Assembly: GCF_013409305.1 (NCBI RefSeq)
Contig: NZ_JACBZJ010000001.1
Coordinates: forward strand, 682,001-746,000
Direction: 5' to 3'
Length of the DNA stretch: 64,000 nt
From: Cellulomonas soli
GTDB lineage: Bacteria; Actinomycetota; Actinomycetes; Actinomycetales; Cellulomonadaceae
Part shown: positions 17,636-29,078 of the stretch, one piece after another
Layout of the letters: the number at the start of each line of letters is the position of its first letter
Numbering within the stretch: the stretch's first letter is position 1
The notes under the pieces: generated by a model
Told to the model about the DNA's origin: nothing
The model's database searches: none
What the model saw: only the letters and a program-made list of their open reading frames with translations
Program-made: the position numbers and the translations under genes

Positions 17636-19365
17636 AGCTGCCCATCGCCGACTCCGCGACCGTGCGCGCCTACGCCGCGCACCTGCTGCGCACCCACCGG
17701 CGCCCGTTGACGCTCATCGCCGTGCTGCACACGCTCGCTGCCGTGGCCGGGCTGGCCGGTCCGTGGCTGCTCGGCAACCTGGTCGACGGCGTGACCGCCG
17801 GCACCACGGCCACGCACGTGGACGTGCTCATCGGCATCGGCCTGCTCGCCGTGCTCAGCCAGACGGTGCTCATCCGGTTCGCCCAGCGTGTGTCGATGGT
17901 CTTCGGCGAGAAGGTGTTCGCCCAGCTGCGCGAGGAGTTCATCGAGACGCTCACGGCGCTGCCGCTGTCCGTCGTCGAACGTGCCGGCACCGGTGACCTC
18001 GTCGCGCGCACGACCAACGACGTCAACCGGCTGCAGCACGCGGTCCGGTTCGGCGTGCCTCGGGTCATCGTGGCCGTCGTCACGATCGCGCTGACGGTGC
18101 TCGCCTCGGTGCTCACCTCGCCGCGTGTCGCCGTCGCGATGTTCATCGGCGTGCCCGTGATGCTCGTGGTGTGCCGGTGGTACCTGCGGCGTGCGACCCC
18201 GGCGTACCAGCGCGAGTCGGCCGCGTACGCCGCGCTCAACGGCACCATCACCGAGTCCGTCGAGGGCGCCCGCACGGTCGACGCGCTCCGACTCGGCTCG
18301 CGCCGGTTCGCCCGGGTGAACGAGGACCTGCACGAGGCGTTCCTGGCGGAGAAGGCCACGCTGCGCCTGCGCACGGTGCTGTTCCCCGGCATCGACTTCG
18401 CGTTCGTGCTCGCCCCGGTCGCCGTGCTGCTCTGGGGCGGCTACCTCGCCTCGCAGGGGCAGGTCAGTCTCGGCGCGGTCACCACGGTCGTTCTCTACAC
18501 GTACCAGGTGACCGGTCCCGTCTGGGAGCTGATCTTCTGGCTCGACGAGATCCAGGTGGCCGCCACGTCCCTGGCGCGCATCGTCGGCGTCCGGCTCGTC
18601 GAGCAGGACAGGACCGAGAGCGGCGCGACCGCGCAGGACGAGCACATCCGCGCCCGCGGCCTGCGCTACGCCTACCGCGAGGGCCATGACGTGCTGCACG
18701 GCATCGACCTGGACCTGCACGAGGGCGAACGCCTCGCCGTCGTGGGCCCGTCGGGTGCGGGCAAGTCGACGCTCGGGCGCATGCTCGCCGGCATCCACCC
18801 GCCCACCGGCGGCACGGTGACCATGGGCGAGGTCCCGCTCGTCGACCTGCCGCTCGGCGAGCTGCGCGGCCACGTCGCACTCGTCACGCAGGAGCACCAC
18901 GTCTTCGTGGGCACGCTGGCCGACAACCTGCGCCTCGCCCAGGAGGACGCCGACGAGGTCGCGCTCGAACGTGCGCTGCGGGCGGTCGACGCGTGGGACT
19001 GGGTCGAGGCCCTGCCCGACGGCCTGGCCACCGAGGTGGGCTCGGGCGGCACGGCGCTCTCGCCCGCCCAGGCGCAGCAGGTGGCCCTCGCGCGCCTGGT
19101 GCTGCTCGACCCGCACACGCTCGTGCTGGACGAGGCGACCTCGCTGCTCGACCCGCGGGCTGCGCGGCACCTGGAGCGGTCGCTGTCGGCCGTGCTCGAG
19201 GGGCGCACGGTCGTGGCGATCGCGCACCGGCTGCACACCGCGCACGACGCGGACCGGGTCGCGGTCGTCGATGCCGGCCGCATCACCGAGATCGGTCCGC
19301 ACGAGGAGCTCGTGGCCGCCGGCGGCGACTACGCCGCGCTGTGGCGGTCCTGGCAGCACGAGTAG
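17632..19365 (+). CDS. ABC exporter half-transporter, catalytic partner
   Basis: This 577-residue protein has a type I exporter membrane domain and a nucleotide-binding domain with intact Walker A (GPSGAGKST), Walker B (LVLDEATS) and H-loop (IAHRL). Its signature motif is altered from LSGGQ to LSPAQ. It complements the preceding subunit exactly. The site built from this Walker A/B and the partner's LSGGQ is fully canonical, and the other site is dead on both faces. GTG 17632 lies inside the stop codon of gene one and follows a GGAGG ribosome binding site at 17621-17625, 6 nt away. Together they form one heterodimeric exporter. Confidence 0.95.
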   Translation: MKLPIADSATVRAYAAHLLRTHRRPLTLIAVLHTLAAVAGLAGPWLLGNLVDGVTAGTTATHVDVLIGIGLLAVLSQTVLIRFAQRVSMVFGEKVFAQLREEFIETLTALPLSVVERAGTGDLVARTTNDVNRLQHAVRFGVPRVIVAVVTIALTVLASVLTSPRVAVAMFIGVPVMLVVCRWYLRRATPAYQRESAAYAALNGTITESVEGARTVDALRLGSRRFARVNEDLHEAFLAEKATLRLRTVLFPGIDFAFVLAPVAVLLWGGYLASQGQVSLGAVTTVVLYTYQVTGPVWELIFWLDEIQVAATSLARIVGVRLVEQDRTESGATAQDEHIRARGLRYAYREGHDVLHGIDLDLHEGERLAVVGPSGAGKSTLGRMLAGIHPPTGGTVTMGEVPLVDLPLGELRGHVALVTQEHHVFVGTLADNLRLAQEDADEVALERALRAVDAWDWVEALPDGLATEVGSGGTALSPAQAQQVALARLVLLDPHTLVLDEATSLLDPRAARHLERSLSAVLEGRTVVAIAHRLHTAHDADRVAVVDAGRITEIGPHEELVAAGGDYAALWRSWQHE

Positions 19366-19368
19366 CCA

Positions 19369-19410
19369 CACGGATCGGCCCGGGCGCTCGGAGGCCCGGG
19401 CCGATCCGTG
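19369..19410. terminator. hairpin terminator between convergent genes (17-bp stem)
   Basis: Bases 19369-19385 pair perfectly with 19394-19410 around an 8-nt loop. The hairpin separates the ABC operon (+) from the SURF1 gene (-) and can serve both. Confidence 0.85.
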
Positions 19411-19413
19411 CGC

Positions 19414-20241
19414 TCAGCGCTCGGCCGGCTCCGGTGCCACGGGTGCGGCAGGCCCCTGCCCGCGCGGGGGGCCGCCGGCCGCCTCGTCCCGTACCAGCCG
19501 CACCCACAGGCCGACCGCGAACGCACCGAAGATCCACCACTGCGCCGCATAGGCCAGGTTCTGCAGGTTGAGGCCGCCCGTGTCCCCCTCCGGGGGGTCG
19601 AGCACGACGACCGCGGCATCCTGGGCGGGATCCGACGTCGCGAGCACGACGTACCCGGTGTAGATCGGCCCGCCCCACTCGTTGAGCAGGTCCGCCGAGC
19701 TGATGGCGTCGGTGACCCCGCCGCTCGCGCCTGCGCCTGCCGACTCCGACAGCTGCAGGTACCCGACGACCTCGACGTCCCCCGACGGGGGTGCGGAGGT
19801 GCCTACGCCCTCGTCGAGCGCGGCCGTGGCGTCCTCCTGCGGGAGCCAGCCGCGCACGACGGGCAGCACCGCACCGGCGTCCGGCCCGTCGGTGACACGC
19901 AGCGGTGTGAGCACGAGCATGCCCGGCCGCTCGCCGTCCGCCCGGCCGCTGACGAGCAGCTGCCCCTCGGGCTCGTAGGTGCCGTGCACCACGACCTTGC
20001 GCCCGAGCACGTCGCCGGTGAACGTCGCCTGCGGCGCGAGCACGTCCTGGAGCGGCTCGGGGGCGGCCGCGAGCCGCTCGACCTCCTCGCGCTGGGCGGC
20101 CGCGTGCCCCCGGAGCTGCGCGCGGTCGAGCTGCCACACGCCCAGGCGTGCGCAGACCGCGGCCGCGGTGAGCAGGAGGAGGAGCAGCCCGATCATCCGC
20201 GGGCGTACGGCGGCGCGCAGCACGGTCGTCGGCTCGGGCAC
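19414..20241 (-). CDS. SURF1 family cytochrome oxidase biogenesis protein
   Basis: This 275-residue protein has an N-terminal transmembrane helix (residues 16-34) followed by the family motif GVWQLDRAQ. A large extracytoplasmic domain (VVHGTYEPEGQLLV, PVVRGWLP) and a C-terminal helix at about 225-245 (AAQWWIFGAFAVGLW) complete the SURF1 layout. SURF1 proteins help insert heme a into aa3-type cytochrome c oxidase. No oxidase genes are nearby. The start is GTG, 6 nt after TACCGT. The C-terminus is a Pro/Ala-rich tail. Confidence 0.9.
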   Translation of the reverse strand: MPEPTTVLRAAVRPRMIGLLLLLLTAAAVCARLGVWQLDRAQLRGHAAAQREEVERLAAAPEPLQDVLAPQATFTGDVLGRKVVVHGTYEPEGQLLVSGRADGERPGMLVLTPLRVTDGPDAGAVLPVVRGWLPQEDATAALDEGVGTSAPPSGDVEVVGYLQLSESAGAGASGGVTDAISSADLLNEWGGPIYTGYVVLATSDPAQDAAVVVLDPPEGDTGGLNLQNLAYAAQWWIFGAFAVGLWVRLVRDEAAGGPPRGQGPAAPVAPEPAER

Positions 20242-20247
20242 GTGCCC

Positions 20248-20253
20248 ACGGTA
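20248..20253 (-). promoter_or_regulatory. -10 hexamer TACCGT, leaderless start of the SURF1 gene
   Basis: TACCGT on the minus strand lies 6 nt before GTG 20241. The GGATCC array begins 8 bp further upstream, where a regulator of this promoter could sit. Confidence 0.55.
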
Positions 20254-20261
20254 TCCCGGGT

Positions 20262-20321
20262 GGATCCCGGCTGGATCCGGCCCGGATCCGGCCGGATCAG
20301 GACGTGAACAAGGCGGGATCC
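20262..20321. repeat. phased GGATCC repeat array
   Basis: GGATCC occurs at 20262, 20273, 20284 and 20316, and a GGATCA variant at 20294. The steps are 11, 11, 10 and 22 bp, close to one or two helical turns. The first units are an 11-bp tandem repeat. The array lies in the 338-bp gap between the SURF1 gene and xfp, directly upstream of the SURF1 promoter. The rest of that gap holds AT-richer sextets (TAGGGT 20386-20391, TATTTT 20491-20496) that may be -10 elements for xfp. I see no small gene in it. Confidence 0.75.
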
Positions 20322-20579
20322 GGGGCCCCGCTCACGTCGCCGACGACCGGACCTGTCCACCGGTCGGACGTGCTCTCACTCACACTAGGGTGACGCCCGC
20401 GCGCTCCACGCGCACAGCATGACCGGTTCGGGTTGGATGGTGCTTGGTGCGCATGACGGGGCCGGTTGGCCCTGGGTCAGACGTCCCATGTATTTTCGAC
20501 GGTGCGCGCCACAGTGGGGCAGCGGGTATCGATCCGTAGCGCAGCGGGATCCCGGTGCGCCGACCTTTCGGGAGCGAGC

Positions 20580-23057
20580 ATGACGACGACCACGCCCGTG
20601 ACGGCCACTTGGCGGACAGGGTCGGGGGAACCGCTGGACACCGCCACACTGGCCCGCATCGACGCCTGGTGGCGGGCCGCGAACTACCTGTCCGTGGGCC
20701 AGATCTACCTGCTGAACAACCCGCTGCTGCGCGAGCCGCTGGACCGTGACGACGTGAAGCCGCGTCTGCTCGGCCACTGGGGCACGACGCCCGGCCTGAC
20801 CTTCCTGTACGCCCACCTCAACCGGGCGATCCAGGAGCGCGAGCAGTCGACGATCTACGTCGCCGGACCGGGCCACGGCGGTCCCGGCCTGGTGGCCGGC
20901 GCGTACCTCGACGGCACCTACTCGGAGGTGTACTCCGACGTCACCGAGGACGCCGAGGGCCTGCGTCGCCTGTTCAAGCAGTTCTCCTTCCCGGGCGGCA
21001 TCCCCAGCCACGTCGCCCCGGAGACGCCCGGTTCGATCCACGAGGGCGGCGAGCTCGGCTACGCGCTCTCGCACGCCTACGGCGCCGCGTTCGACAACCC
21101 CGACCTGCTGGTCGCGGCCGTCGTCGGTGACGGCGAGGCCGAGACCGGCCCGCTGGCCACCAGCTGGCACTCGAACAAGTTCGTCAACCCGGCCAAGGAC
21201 GGCGTCGTCCTGCCGATCCTGCACCTCAACGGGTACAAGATCGCCAACCCGACGGTGCTGGCCCGGATCAGCGACGACGAGCTGAACTCGCTCATGGTCG
21301 GCTACGGCCACAAGCCGCACGTCTTCGTCGCCGGTTTCGACGACGAGTCCCACCTGGACATCCACCGCCGCTTCGCGACGGTCCTCGACGAGGTGCTCGA
21401 CGAGATCGCCGACATCAAGGCCCGCGCCGCCAACGGTGACGTGGCCCGCCCGATGTGGCCGATGATCGTGCTGCGCACCCCCAAGGGCTGGACGGGTCCG
21501 GACTACATCGACGGCAAGAAGACCACGGACTCGTGGCGTGCCCACCAGGTGCCGCTGGCGAGCGCCCGGGACACCCCCGAGCACCTGCAGGTCCTGGACC
21601 GGTGGCTGCGCTCGTACCGTCCCGAGGAGCTCTTCGACGAGGACGGCCGCGTCGTGCGCGACGTGCGTGCCCTCGCCCCGGCCGGCCCGCTGCGCATGAG
21701 CGACAACCCGCACGCCAACGGCGGTCTGCTGCTCAAGGACCTGCGCCTGCCCGACTTCCGTGAGTACGGCGTCGAGGTGCCGGTGCCCGGCGGCTCGATC
21801 TCCGAGGCGCCGCGCGTGCTCGGCGAGTGGCTGACGGACGTCGTGCGGCTCAACCCGGACAACTTCCGGATCTTCGGCCCGGACGAGACGGCGTCGAACC
21901 GTCTGCAGGCGGTCTTCGGCGTGACCGACAAGCAGTGGAACGCGGACTTCTACGGTCCCGAGGTCGACGAGCACCTGTCCCGTGCGGGCCGCGTCATGGA
22001 GATGCTCTCCGAGCACCAGTGCCAGGGCTGGCTCGAGGGCTACCTGCTCACCGGTCGCCACGGCCTGTTCACCTCCTACGAGGCGTTCATCCACATCGTC
22101 GACTCGATGTTCAACCAGCACGCCAAGTGGCTGAAGGTCACGCGGGAGATCCCGTGGCGCCGCCCGGTCGCGAGCCTGAACTACCTGCTGTCCAGCCACG
22201 TGTGGCGCCAGGACCACAACGGGTTCAGCCACCAGGACCCGGGGTTCATCGACCACGTCGTGAACAAGAAGGCCGAGGTCGTGCGGGTGTACCTGCCGGC
22301 CGACGCCAACACCCTGCTGGCGACGTACGACCACTGCCTGCGCAGCCGCAACTACGTCAACGTGGTCGTGGCGGGCAAGCAGCCGGCCCCGAACTTCCTG
22401 ACGATGGACCAGGCCATCGCGCACTCCGCGCGCGGTCTGGGCATCTGGGAGTGGGCGGGCACCGAGGCGCCCGGCGAGGACCCGGACGTGGTCCTGGCCG
22501 CCGCCGGCGACGTGCCGACGCTCGAGGTGCTCGCGGCCGCGGACATCCTGCGCCGTGAGCTGCCCGACCTGAAGGTCCGCGTCATCAACGTGGTCGACCT
22601 CATGCGTCTGCAGGACGAGCGGGAGCACCCGCACGGCCTGTCGGACCGCGAGTTCGACACGCTGTTCACGCAGGACCGCCCGGTCGTGTTCGCGTACCAC
22701 GGCTACCCGTGGCTGATCCACCGCCTCACGTACCGCCGCAACGGGCACGCGAACATCCACGTGCGCGGGTACAAGGAGGAGGGCACGACCACGACGCCGT
22801 TCGACATGGTCATGCTCAACGACCTGGACCGGTTCCACCTGGTCATCGACGTGATCGACCAGACGCCCGGCCTCGGGCAGTCGCAGGCCGGCCTGCGTCA
22901 GCGCATGGTCGACGCCCGCCTGGCAGCCCGCCAGTACACCCGCGAGCACGGGGACGACGTCCCCGAGATCCGCGACTGGGTGTGGCCCGACGCCGGCGAC
23001 GCCGCATCGAGCACGGAGGTCGCCGCGACGATCTTCACGGGCGGCGACAACGAGTGA
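20580..23057 (+). CDS. xfp: xylulose-5-phosphate/fructose-6-phosphate phosphoketolase
   Basis: This thiamine-diphosphate enzyme cleaves xylulose-5-phosphate or fructose-6-phosphate with phosphate to acetyl phosphate plus glyceraldehyde-3-phosphate or erythrose-4-phosphate. The 825 residues match the family length. Visible signatures include [28 protein letters not shown], the cofactor loop [28 protein letters not shown] and [14 protein letters not shown] 20580 follows GGGAG with 7 nt spacing, so the longer open frame from 20466 is not used. The genes that follow (pta, ackA) consume its acetyl phosphate. A hairpin with a 3-nt loop lies right after the stop codon. Confidence 0.97.
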   Translation: MTTTTPVTATWRTGSGEPLDTATLARIDAWWRAANYLSVGQIYLLNNPLLREPLDRDDVKPRLLGHWGTTPGLTFLYAHLNRAIQEREQSTIYVAGPGHGGPGLVAGAYLDGTYSEVYSDVTEDAEGLRRLFKQFSFPGGIPSHVAPETPGSIHEGGELGYALSHAYGAAFDNPDLLVAAVVGDGEAETGPLATSWHSNKFVNPAKDGVVLPILHLNGYKIANPTVLARISDDELNSLMVGYGHKPHVFVAGFDDESHLDIHRRFATVLDEVLDEIADIKARAANGDVARPMWPMIVLRTPKGWTGPDYIDGKKTTDSWRAHQVPLASARDTPEHLQVLDRWLRSYRPEELFDEDGRVVRDVRALAPAGPLRMSDNPHANGGLLLKDLRLPDFREYGVEVPVPGGSISEAPRVLGEWLTDVVRLNPDNFRIFGPDETASNRLQAVFGVTDKQWNADFYGPEVDEHLSRAGRVMEMLSEHQCQGWLEGYLLTGRHGLFTSYEAFIHIVDSMFNQHAKWLKVTREIPWRRPVASLNYLLSSHVWRQDHNGFSHQDPGFIDHVVNKKAEVVRVYLPADANTLLATYDHCLRSRNYVNVVVAGKQPAPNFLTMDQAIAHSARGLGIWEWAGTEAPGEDPDVVLAAAGDVPTLEVLAAADILRRELPDLKVRVINVVDLMRLQDEREHPHGLSDREFDTLFTQDRPVVFAYHGYPWLIHRLTYRRNGHANIHVRGYKEEGTTTTPFDMVMLNDLDRFHLVIDVIDQTPGLGQSQAGLRQRMVDARLAARQYTREHGDDVPEIRDWVWPDAGDAASSTEVAATIFTGGDNE

Positions 23058-23063
23058 CCCACG

Positions 23064-23094
23064 GGTGGGCGAGGCGCACAGCGCCTCGCCCACC
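23064..23094 (+). terminator. hairpin between xfp and pta (14-bp stem, 3-nt loop)
   Basis: Bases 23064-23077 pair perfectly with 23081-23094 around ACA and are followed by TTCCGTTCC. As xfp and pta lie on the same strand, this is a terminator or attenuator that would lower pta-ackA expression relative to xfp. Confidence 0.75.
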
Positions 23095-23168
23095 TTCCGT
23101 TCCACCCCCTGACCGTCCTTCTGTGACCCGCACCACCCGTCCACCGCACGCACCTGGAGAAGCCCACC

Positions 23169-25252
23169 GTGGCCCGCAGCATCTACGTCACCTCACCCGA
23201 GGGTGACACCGGCAAGTCGACCATCGCACTCGGACTCGTGGACCTGCTCAGCCGCACGGTCCAGCGGGTGGGGGTGTTCCGCCCCGTCGCCCGATCCACG
23301 CAGACCCGCGACTACGTCCTCGACCTGCTGCTGGACCACGACGGCGTCGACCTGACCTACGACGAGTGCATCGGCGTCACCTACGAGCAGGTGCTGGCGG
23401 ACCCCGAGCAGTCCCTCGCCCTGATCGTGTCGCGCTACCACGAGGTCGAGCGGCGCTGCGACGTGGTCGTCGTGGTCGGCACGGACTACACGGACGTCGC
23501 CGGGCCGACCGAGCTGGCCTACAACGCCCGGATCGCCGCGAACCTCGGCGCCCCGGTCGTCCTCGTCGTCAACGGGTCGGGCCGCACACCGGCGACGATC
23601 CAGCAGGTCGCCGAGGTCGCCGTCGCCGAGCTGCACGCCAACCACGCCCAGGTCGTCGCGGTCGTCGCGAACCGGTGCGCCGGCTCGCAGGTCGACCAGG
23701 TGCAGGCCGCCCTGGCCCAGGGTCAGCGGATGCCCGCGTGGGCCGTCCCCGAGAGCGCTCTGCTGCAGGCCCCCACGGTCCGTCAGCTCATGGACTCCGT
23801 CGGCGGCAAGCTGTTCGCCGGTGACGAGTCGCTGCTGTCCCGCGAGGTCCTCGACGTGCTGGTCGGCGCCATGTCGATCGAGCACCTGCTCGACCGGCTC
23901 GCCGACGGCGCTGTCGTCATCACCCCGGGCGACCGTTCGGACGTGCTGCTCGGCCTGCTGATGGCCCACCAGGCCGACGGGTTCGCCTCGCTGGCCGGCA
24001 TCATCCTCAACGGCGGGTTCCAGCCCACCCCGACGATCGAGCGCCTGGTGATGGGCCTGGGCACGCGCCTGCCGATCATCACCACCGACCTCGGCTCGTT
24101 CCGTTCCGCGAGCGCGGCAGCGACCACGCGCGGTCGCCTGGAGAGCTCCTCGCAGCGCAAGGTCGACACCGCGCTGTCGCTGTTCGAGCAGCACGTCGAC
24201 GGGCACGCGCTGCTGGCCGCGCTCGACGTGCCGCGCATCGAGGTCGTCACCCCGCTCATGTTCGAGTACGGCCTGCTGGACCGGGCACGGTCCGACCGCA
24301 AGCACATCGTGCTGCCCGAGGGCTCGGACGACCGGATCCTGCGCGCGGCCTCCACGCTCCTGCAGCGTGGCGTGGCGCGGCTGACGATCCTCGGCGACGA
24401 GGCCTCGATCCGCACGCGTGCCACCGAGCTCGGCCTGGACCTCGACGAGGCGGCCGTGCTGGACCCGCACGACCCGGCGACGCTCGAGCAGTTCGCCGAG
24501 GCGTACACGCAGATGCGCAAGCACAAGGGCATGACGGTCGAGCGGGCGCGCGAGATCGTCTCCTCGGTGTCGTACTTCGGCACGATGATGGTCCAGCTCG
24601 GCCTGGCCGACGGCATGGTCTCGGGTGCCGCGCACACCACGGCGCACACCATCAAGCCGTCGTTCGAGATCATCAAGACCGCCCCGGACACCAACAGCGT
24701 CTCGAGCGTGTTCCTCATGTGCCTCGAGGACCGGGTGCTGGTCTACGGCGACTGCGCGGTCATCCCCGACCCGACCGCCGAGCAGCTGGCGGACATCGCG
24801 ATCTCCTCGGCCAGCACCGCGGTGCAGTTCGGCATCGAGCCGCGCATCGCGATGCTGTCGTACTCGACCGGCGAGTCCGGCACGGGTGCCGACGTCGAGA
24901 AGGTGCGTGCGGCCACCCAGCTGGTGCGCGAGCGTCGCCCCGACCTGTCGATCGAGGGTCCGATCCAGTACGACGCGGCCGTGGACGCCTCGGTCGCCAA
25001 GACCAAGATGCCCGACTCGGCCGTCGCCGGCCGGGCCACCGTGTTCGTGTTCCCGGACCTCAACACCGGCAACAACACCTACAAGGCCGTGCAGCGCTCG
25101 GCCGGCGCCGTCGCCATCGGCCCGGTCCTGCAGGGTCTGCGCAAGCCCGTCAACGACCTGTCCCGCGGCGCTCTCGTGCAGGACATCGTCAACACCGTCG
25201 CGATCACCGCCATCCAGGCCCAGGCGCTCGACACCCCTTCGGAAGGTTCCCT

Positions 25253-25256
<4 letters not shown>
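23169..25256 (+). CDS. pta: phosphate acetyltransferase
   Basis: It interconverts acetyl phosphate and acetyl-CoA. The protein is the long form of 695 residues. An N-terminal DRTGG/AAA-like regulatory half carries the P-loop SPEGDTGKST, and the catalytic PTA_PTB domain starts near residue 375 (HIVLPEGSDDRILRAA, GMVSGAAHTTAHTIKP, SYSTGESGTG, VFPDLNTGN). GTG 23169 follows GGAGAAG with 7 nt spacing. It overlaps ackA by 4 nt (GTGA), so the two are coupled. Together with Xfp it forms a route from ketose phosphates to acetyl-CoA. Confidence 0.97.
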
Positions 25257-26446
<1,190 letters not shown>

Positions 26447-26461
26447 CGCCGACCTCGACGC

Positions 26462-26504
26462 ACGCAGGCCCCGCCCCGGACGCGTTCCGGGGCGGGGCCT
26501 GCGT
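26462..26504. terminator. hairpin terminator after ackA (19-bp stem)
   Basis: Bases 26462-26480 pair perfectly with 26486-26504 around a 5-nt loop. It separates ackA (+) from the convergent dehydrogenase gene (-). Confidence 0.85.
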
Positions 26505-26533
26505 CGTCCCTGGGCCGGCCGCGGCCCGTCAGG

Positions 26534-28165
26534 TCAGGGCAGCCGCAGCGCCCTGGAGGCGCGCAGGACCTGGGTGAACACCTGCGGCCAGGTCTCGGTG
26601 CCCAGGTCGAAGAGCCGCTGCAGCCCGAGGGGGGGCAGCCCGAGCACGCCGTGCGCCCCGTGCTGGACCGCCACGGTCTGCAGGCGCGTCGTCTCCCAGA
26701 GCCCCTCGCGACCGTGCCGGGAGCCCGTGCCCGCAGTGCCGGAGCCGCCCTGCGGCGCCCCGACGGCCGCCCAGGAGGCCATGTACCCCTCGTTGACGTT
26801 GACCTGGCCCGAGCGCACGCGGGCGGCGAGCCGGGCGCCACGGCGCACGTCGCGCGTCCAGATGCTCGCGTTGAGCGCGAACTCGCCGTCGTTCATGGCG
26901 GCCACGGCCTCGTCGTCGGAGGCCACGCGGGAGACGGTCACGACGGGCCCGAAGGTCTCCTCGCGGGTGAGCCGCGCCTCGGGCGGCACGTCGGTGAGCA
27001 CGGTCGGCTCGTAGAAGTACGGCCCGAGGTCCGTGCGGTGCACAGCGCCGGTCAGCACGGTCGCGCCGTGCCCCATGGCGTCCTCGACGTGCTCGACGAC
27101 CTTCGCCAGCTGGGCGGCCGACGTGAGCGAGCCCATGTCGGAGCGGTAGTCCAGCCCCGAGCCGAGGCGCAGCGCCCGGGTGTTCCGCACGAAGGCGGCC
27201 AGGAAGGCGTCCGCGACGTCCTCGTGCACGTAGAGGCGCTCGATCGAGACGCACACCTGACCCGCGCCGGTGAAGCACGCCCGCACCGCTCCACGTGCGG
27301 CGGTCTCGACGTCGACGTCCTCGGCCACGTAGAGCGGGTTCTTGCCGCCCAGCTCCAGCGTTGCGGGCACCAGAGCCTGCCCGGCCTGCCCGGCGACGAC
27401 GCGTCCGGCGGCGGTCGAGCCGGTGAAGCTCAGGTGGTCGACCTGGTCGACGAGCATGGGGGCGAGCAGGCGGCCCTCGTTGACGACGATCTGCAGGAGC
27501 CCGTCGGGCAGCCCCGCGTCTTCGAGCAGCTCGGCGGCCCACAGCGCGGTCAGCGCGGTCTGCGGGTCGGGCCGCAGGATCACGGCGTTGCCCGCGACGA
27601 GCGCGGGGAGCACGTCACCGAGGGTGAGCGTGAGCGGGAAGTTCCAGGGGGCGATGATCCCGACGACCCCGAGCGGGTGCCGCAGCACGCGCACGGACGA
27701 CAGCCCCGGGACCACGCCCGGCTCGCGCCGCGGGGCGAGGTAGCGGCCGGCCCGCGCGGCGTAGTGCCGGGCGACGAGCGCGATGTCCGCGACCTCCTCG
27801 TAGGCCGAGGCCCGCGACTTGCCGGTCTCGAGCTGGACGAGGTCCAGCACGTCGCTCTGCCGGGCGAGCAGCAGGTCGTGCAGCCGGCGCAGCACGGCCG
27901 TGCGGGTGCGCAGGGGTGCGGCGGCCCAGCGGCGCTGCGCGGCGCGCGCGACGGTCGCGGCCCGCTCGACGTCGGCGGGGGTGGACAGCGGGACCGCGGC
28001 GATCGGCGCACCGGTGAACGGCGCGTAGGACGTGCGGTGCTCGGCTCCGGGCGAGGTGACGATGCGGGCCAGGAGCGTACGGACGTCGTCGGGCTCGAGC
28101 ACGTAGGTCGCGAGCGGGTCCGTCTCGGGGTCGTGCAGCTGCGCGTTGCCGGGGTCGTGCGACAT
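26534..28165 (-). CDS. succinate-semialdehyde dehydrogenase-like aldehyde dehydrogenase
   Basis: This NAD(P)-dependent aldehyde dehydrogenase of 543 residues resembles the actinobacterial GabD2 type. Visible are the cofactor and substrate motifs APWNFPL, FTGSTAAGR, the general base Glu in LELGGKNP, the catalytic Cys in GAGQVCVSIER and EETFGPVV. GSRHGREGLWE near the C-terminus matches the usual segment of this subgroup. The usual reaction is succinate semialdehyde to succinate. No GABA transaminase or other pathway gene is adjacent, so the true substrate is open. The start lies 7 nt after TACCCT. Confidence 0.88.
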   Translation of the reverse strand: MSHDPGNAQLHDPETDPLATYVLEPDDVRTLLARIVTSPGAEHRTSYAPFTGAPIAAVPLSTPADVERAATVARAAQRRWAAAPLRTRTAVLRRLHDLLLARQSDVLDLVQLETGKSRASAYEEVADIALVARHYAARAGRYLAPRREPGVVPGLSSVRVLRHPLGVVGIIAPWNFPLTLTLGDVLPALVAGNAVILRPDPQTALTALWAAELLEDAGLPDGLLQIVVNEGRLLAPMLVDQVDHLSFTGSTAAGRVVAGQAGQALVPATLELGGKNPLYVAEDVDVETAARGAVRACFTGAGQVCVSIERLYVHEDVADAFLAAFVRNTRALRLGSGLDYRSDMGSLTSAAQLAKVVEHVEDAMGHGATVLTGAVHRTDLGPYFYEPTVLTDVPPEARLTREETFGPVVTVSRVASDDEAVAAMNDGEFALNASIWTRDVRRGARLAARVRSGQVNVNEGYMASWAAVGAPQGGSGTAGTGSRHGREGLWETTRLQTVAVQHGAHGVLGLPPLGLQRLFDLGTETWPQVFTQVLRASRALRLP

Positions 28166-28172
28166 GGCCGTC

Positions 28173-28178
28173 AGGGTA
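28173..28178 (-). promoter_or_regulatory. -10 hexamer TACCCT, leaderless start of the aldehyde dehydrogenase gene
   Basis: TACCCT on the minus strand lies 7 nt before ATG 28165, in the 31-bp gap after the iron importer operon. Confidence 0.6.
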
Positions 28179-28196
28179 CGCCCGACGCCCCGTCGC

Positions 28197-29078
28197 TCAC
28201 CGGCTGCCCGCCCGGACCGGGGCCGTGTGGTGCCGCCCGATCGGCACGACCAGCGGCGTGCCCGACACCGGGTCGGGCACGACCTGCGCGCGCAGCCCGA
28301 ACACCTCGGCCACCAGCTCGGGTGTGATCACGTCCTGCGGGGCGCCCTGGGCCATGAGACGGCCCGCGCGCAGCGCCACGAGATGGTCCGTGTAGCGGCT
28401 CGCCAGGTTGAGGTCGTGCAGCACGAGCACGATCGTCGTGCCGCGGGTGCGGTTCAGGTCGGTGAGCAGGTCGAGCACGTCGATCTGGTGGCTGACGTCG
28501 AGGAACGTGGTGGGTTCGTCGAGCAGCAGCACGTCGGTCTGCTGGGCGAGTGCCATGGCGATCCACACCCGTTGCCGCTGCCCGCCGGAGAGCTCGTCCA
28601 CGGGGCGGTCGGCCAGGTCCAGGATGTCCGTGGCGCGCAGCGCCTCCTCGACCGCGGCGTCGTCCTCGCGCGTCCACCGCCGGAACCAGCCCTGGTGCGG
28701 GTAGCGCCCGCGGCCCACCAGGTCGGCGACCGCGATGCCCTCGGGGCTGACCGGTGACTGGGGCAGGAGCCCGAGGACGGTGGCGACCTCGCGCGACGGG
28801 ATGCTGTCGATGGGGGTGCCGTCGAGCAGCACCGCACCGGAGCGGACCCGCAGCAGCCGGGCCATGGCCCGCAGCAGCGTGGACTTCCCGCAGGCGTTCG
28901 CACCGACGATGGTGGTGATCCGACCGCTGGGGACCTCGAGGGTCATGTCCTGCACGACCAGTCGGTCGTCGTACCCGATGCTCGCCCCCTGCACCGCGAG
29001 GGTGTGCGAGGTCGGCCCGGCGGGGGTCGGCGCGTCGGTCGTGACGCCGGTCGTCGCGTCGGTCATCGTCTCGGTCAC
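28197..29078 (-). CDS. iron-siderophore ABC importer, ATPase subunit
   Basis: This FecE/FepC-type ATPase has 293 residues. Walker A GANACGKST, the Q-loop region LLPQSPVSPEG, signature ELSGGQRQRVW, Walker B VLLLDEPTTFLD and the switch His in VLHDLNLA are all intact. It powers uptake of ferric siderophores through the two permeases encoded upstream. ATG 29078 overlaps the permease stop codon by 4 nt. It is the last gene of a four-gene operon in which every junction is a 4-nt overlap. Confidence 0.95.
   Translation of the reverse strand: MTETMTDATTGVTTDAPTPAGPTSHTLAVQGASIGYDDRLVVQDMTLEVPSGRITTIVGANACGKSTLLRAMARLLRVRSGAVLLDGTPIDSIPSREVATVLGLLPQSPVSPEGIAVADLVGRGRYPHQGWFRRWTREDDAAVEEALRATDILDLADRPVDELSGGQRQRVWIAMALAQQTDVLLLDEPTTFLDVSHQIDVLDLLTDLNRTRGTTIVLVLHDLNLASRYTDHLVALRAGRLMAQGAPQDVITPELVAEVFGLRAQVVPDPVSGTPLVVPIGRHHTAPVRAGSR

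Noticed and set aside
26534..28165. An unusual insertion near the C-terminus of the aldehyde dehydrogenase (GGSGTAGTGSRHG)
   Set aside because: It aligns with the normal MGG-SG-G-RHG segment of GabD2-type enzymes, so it is not an insertion.
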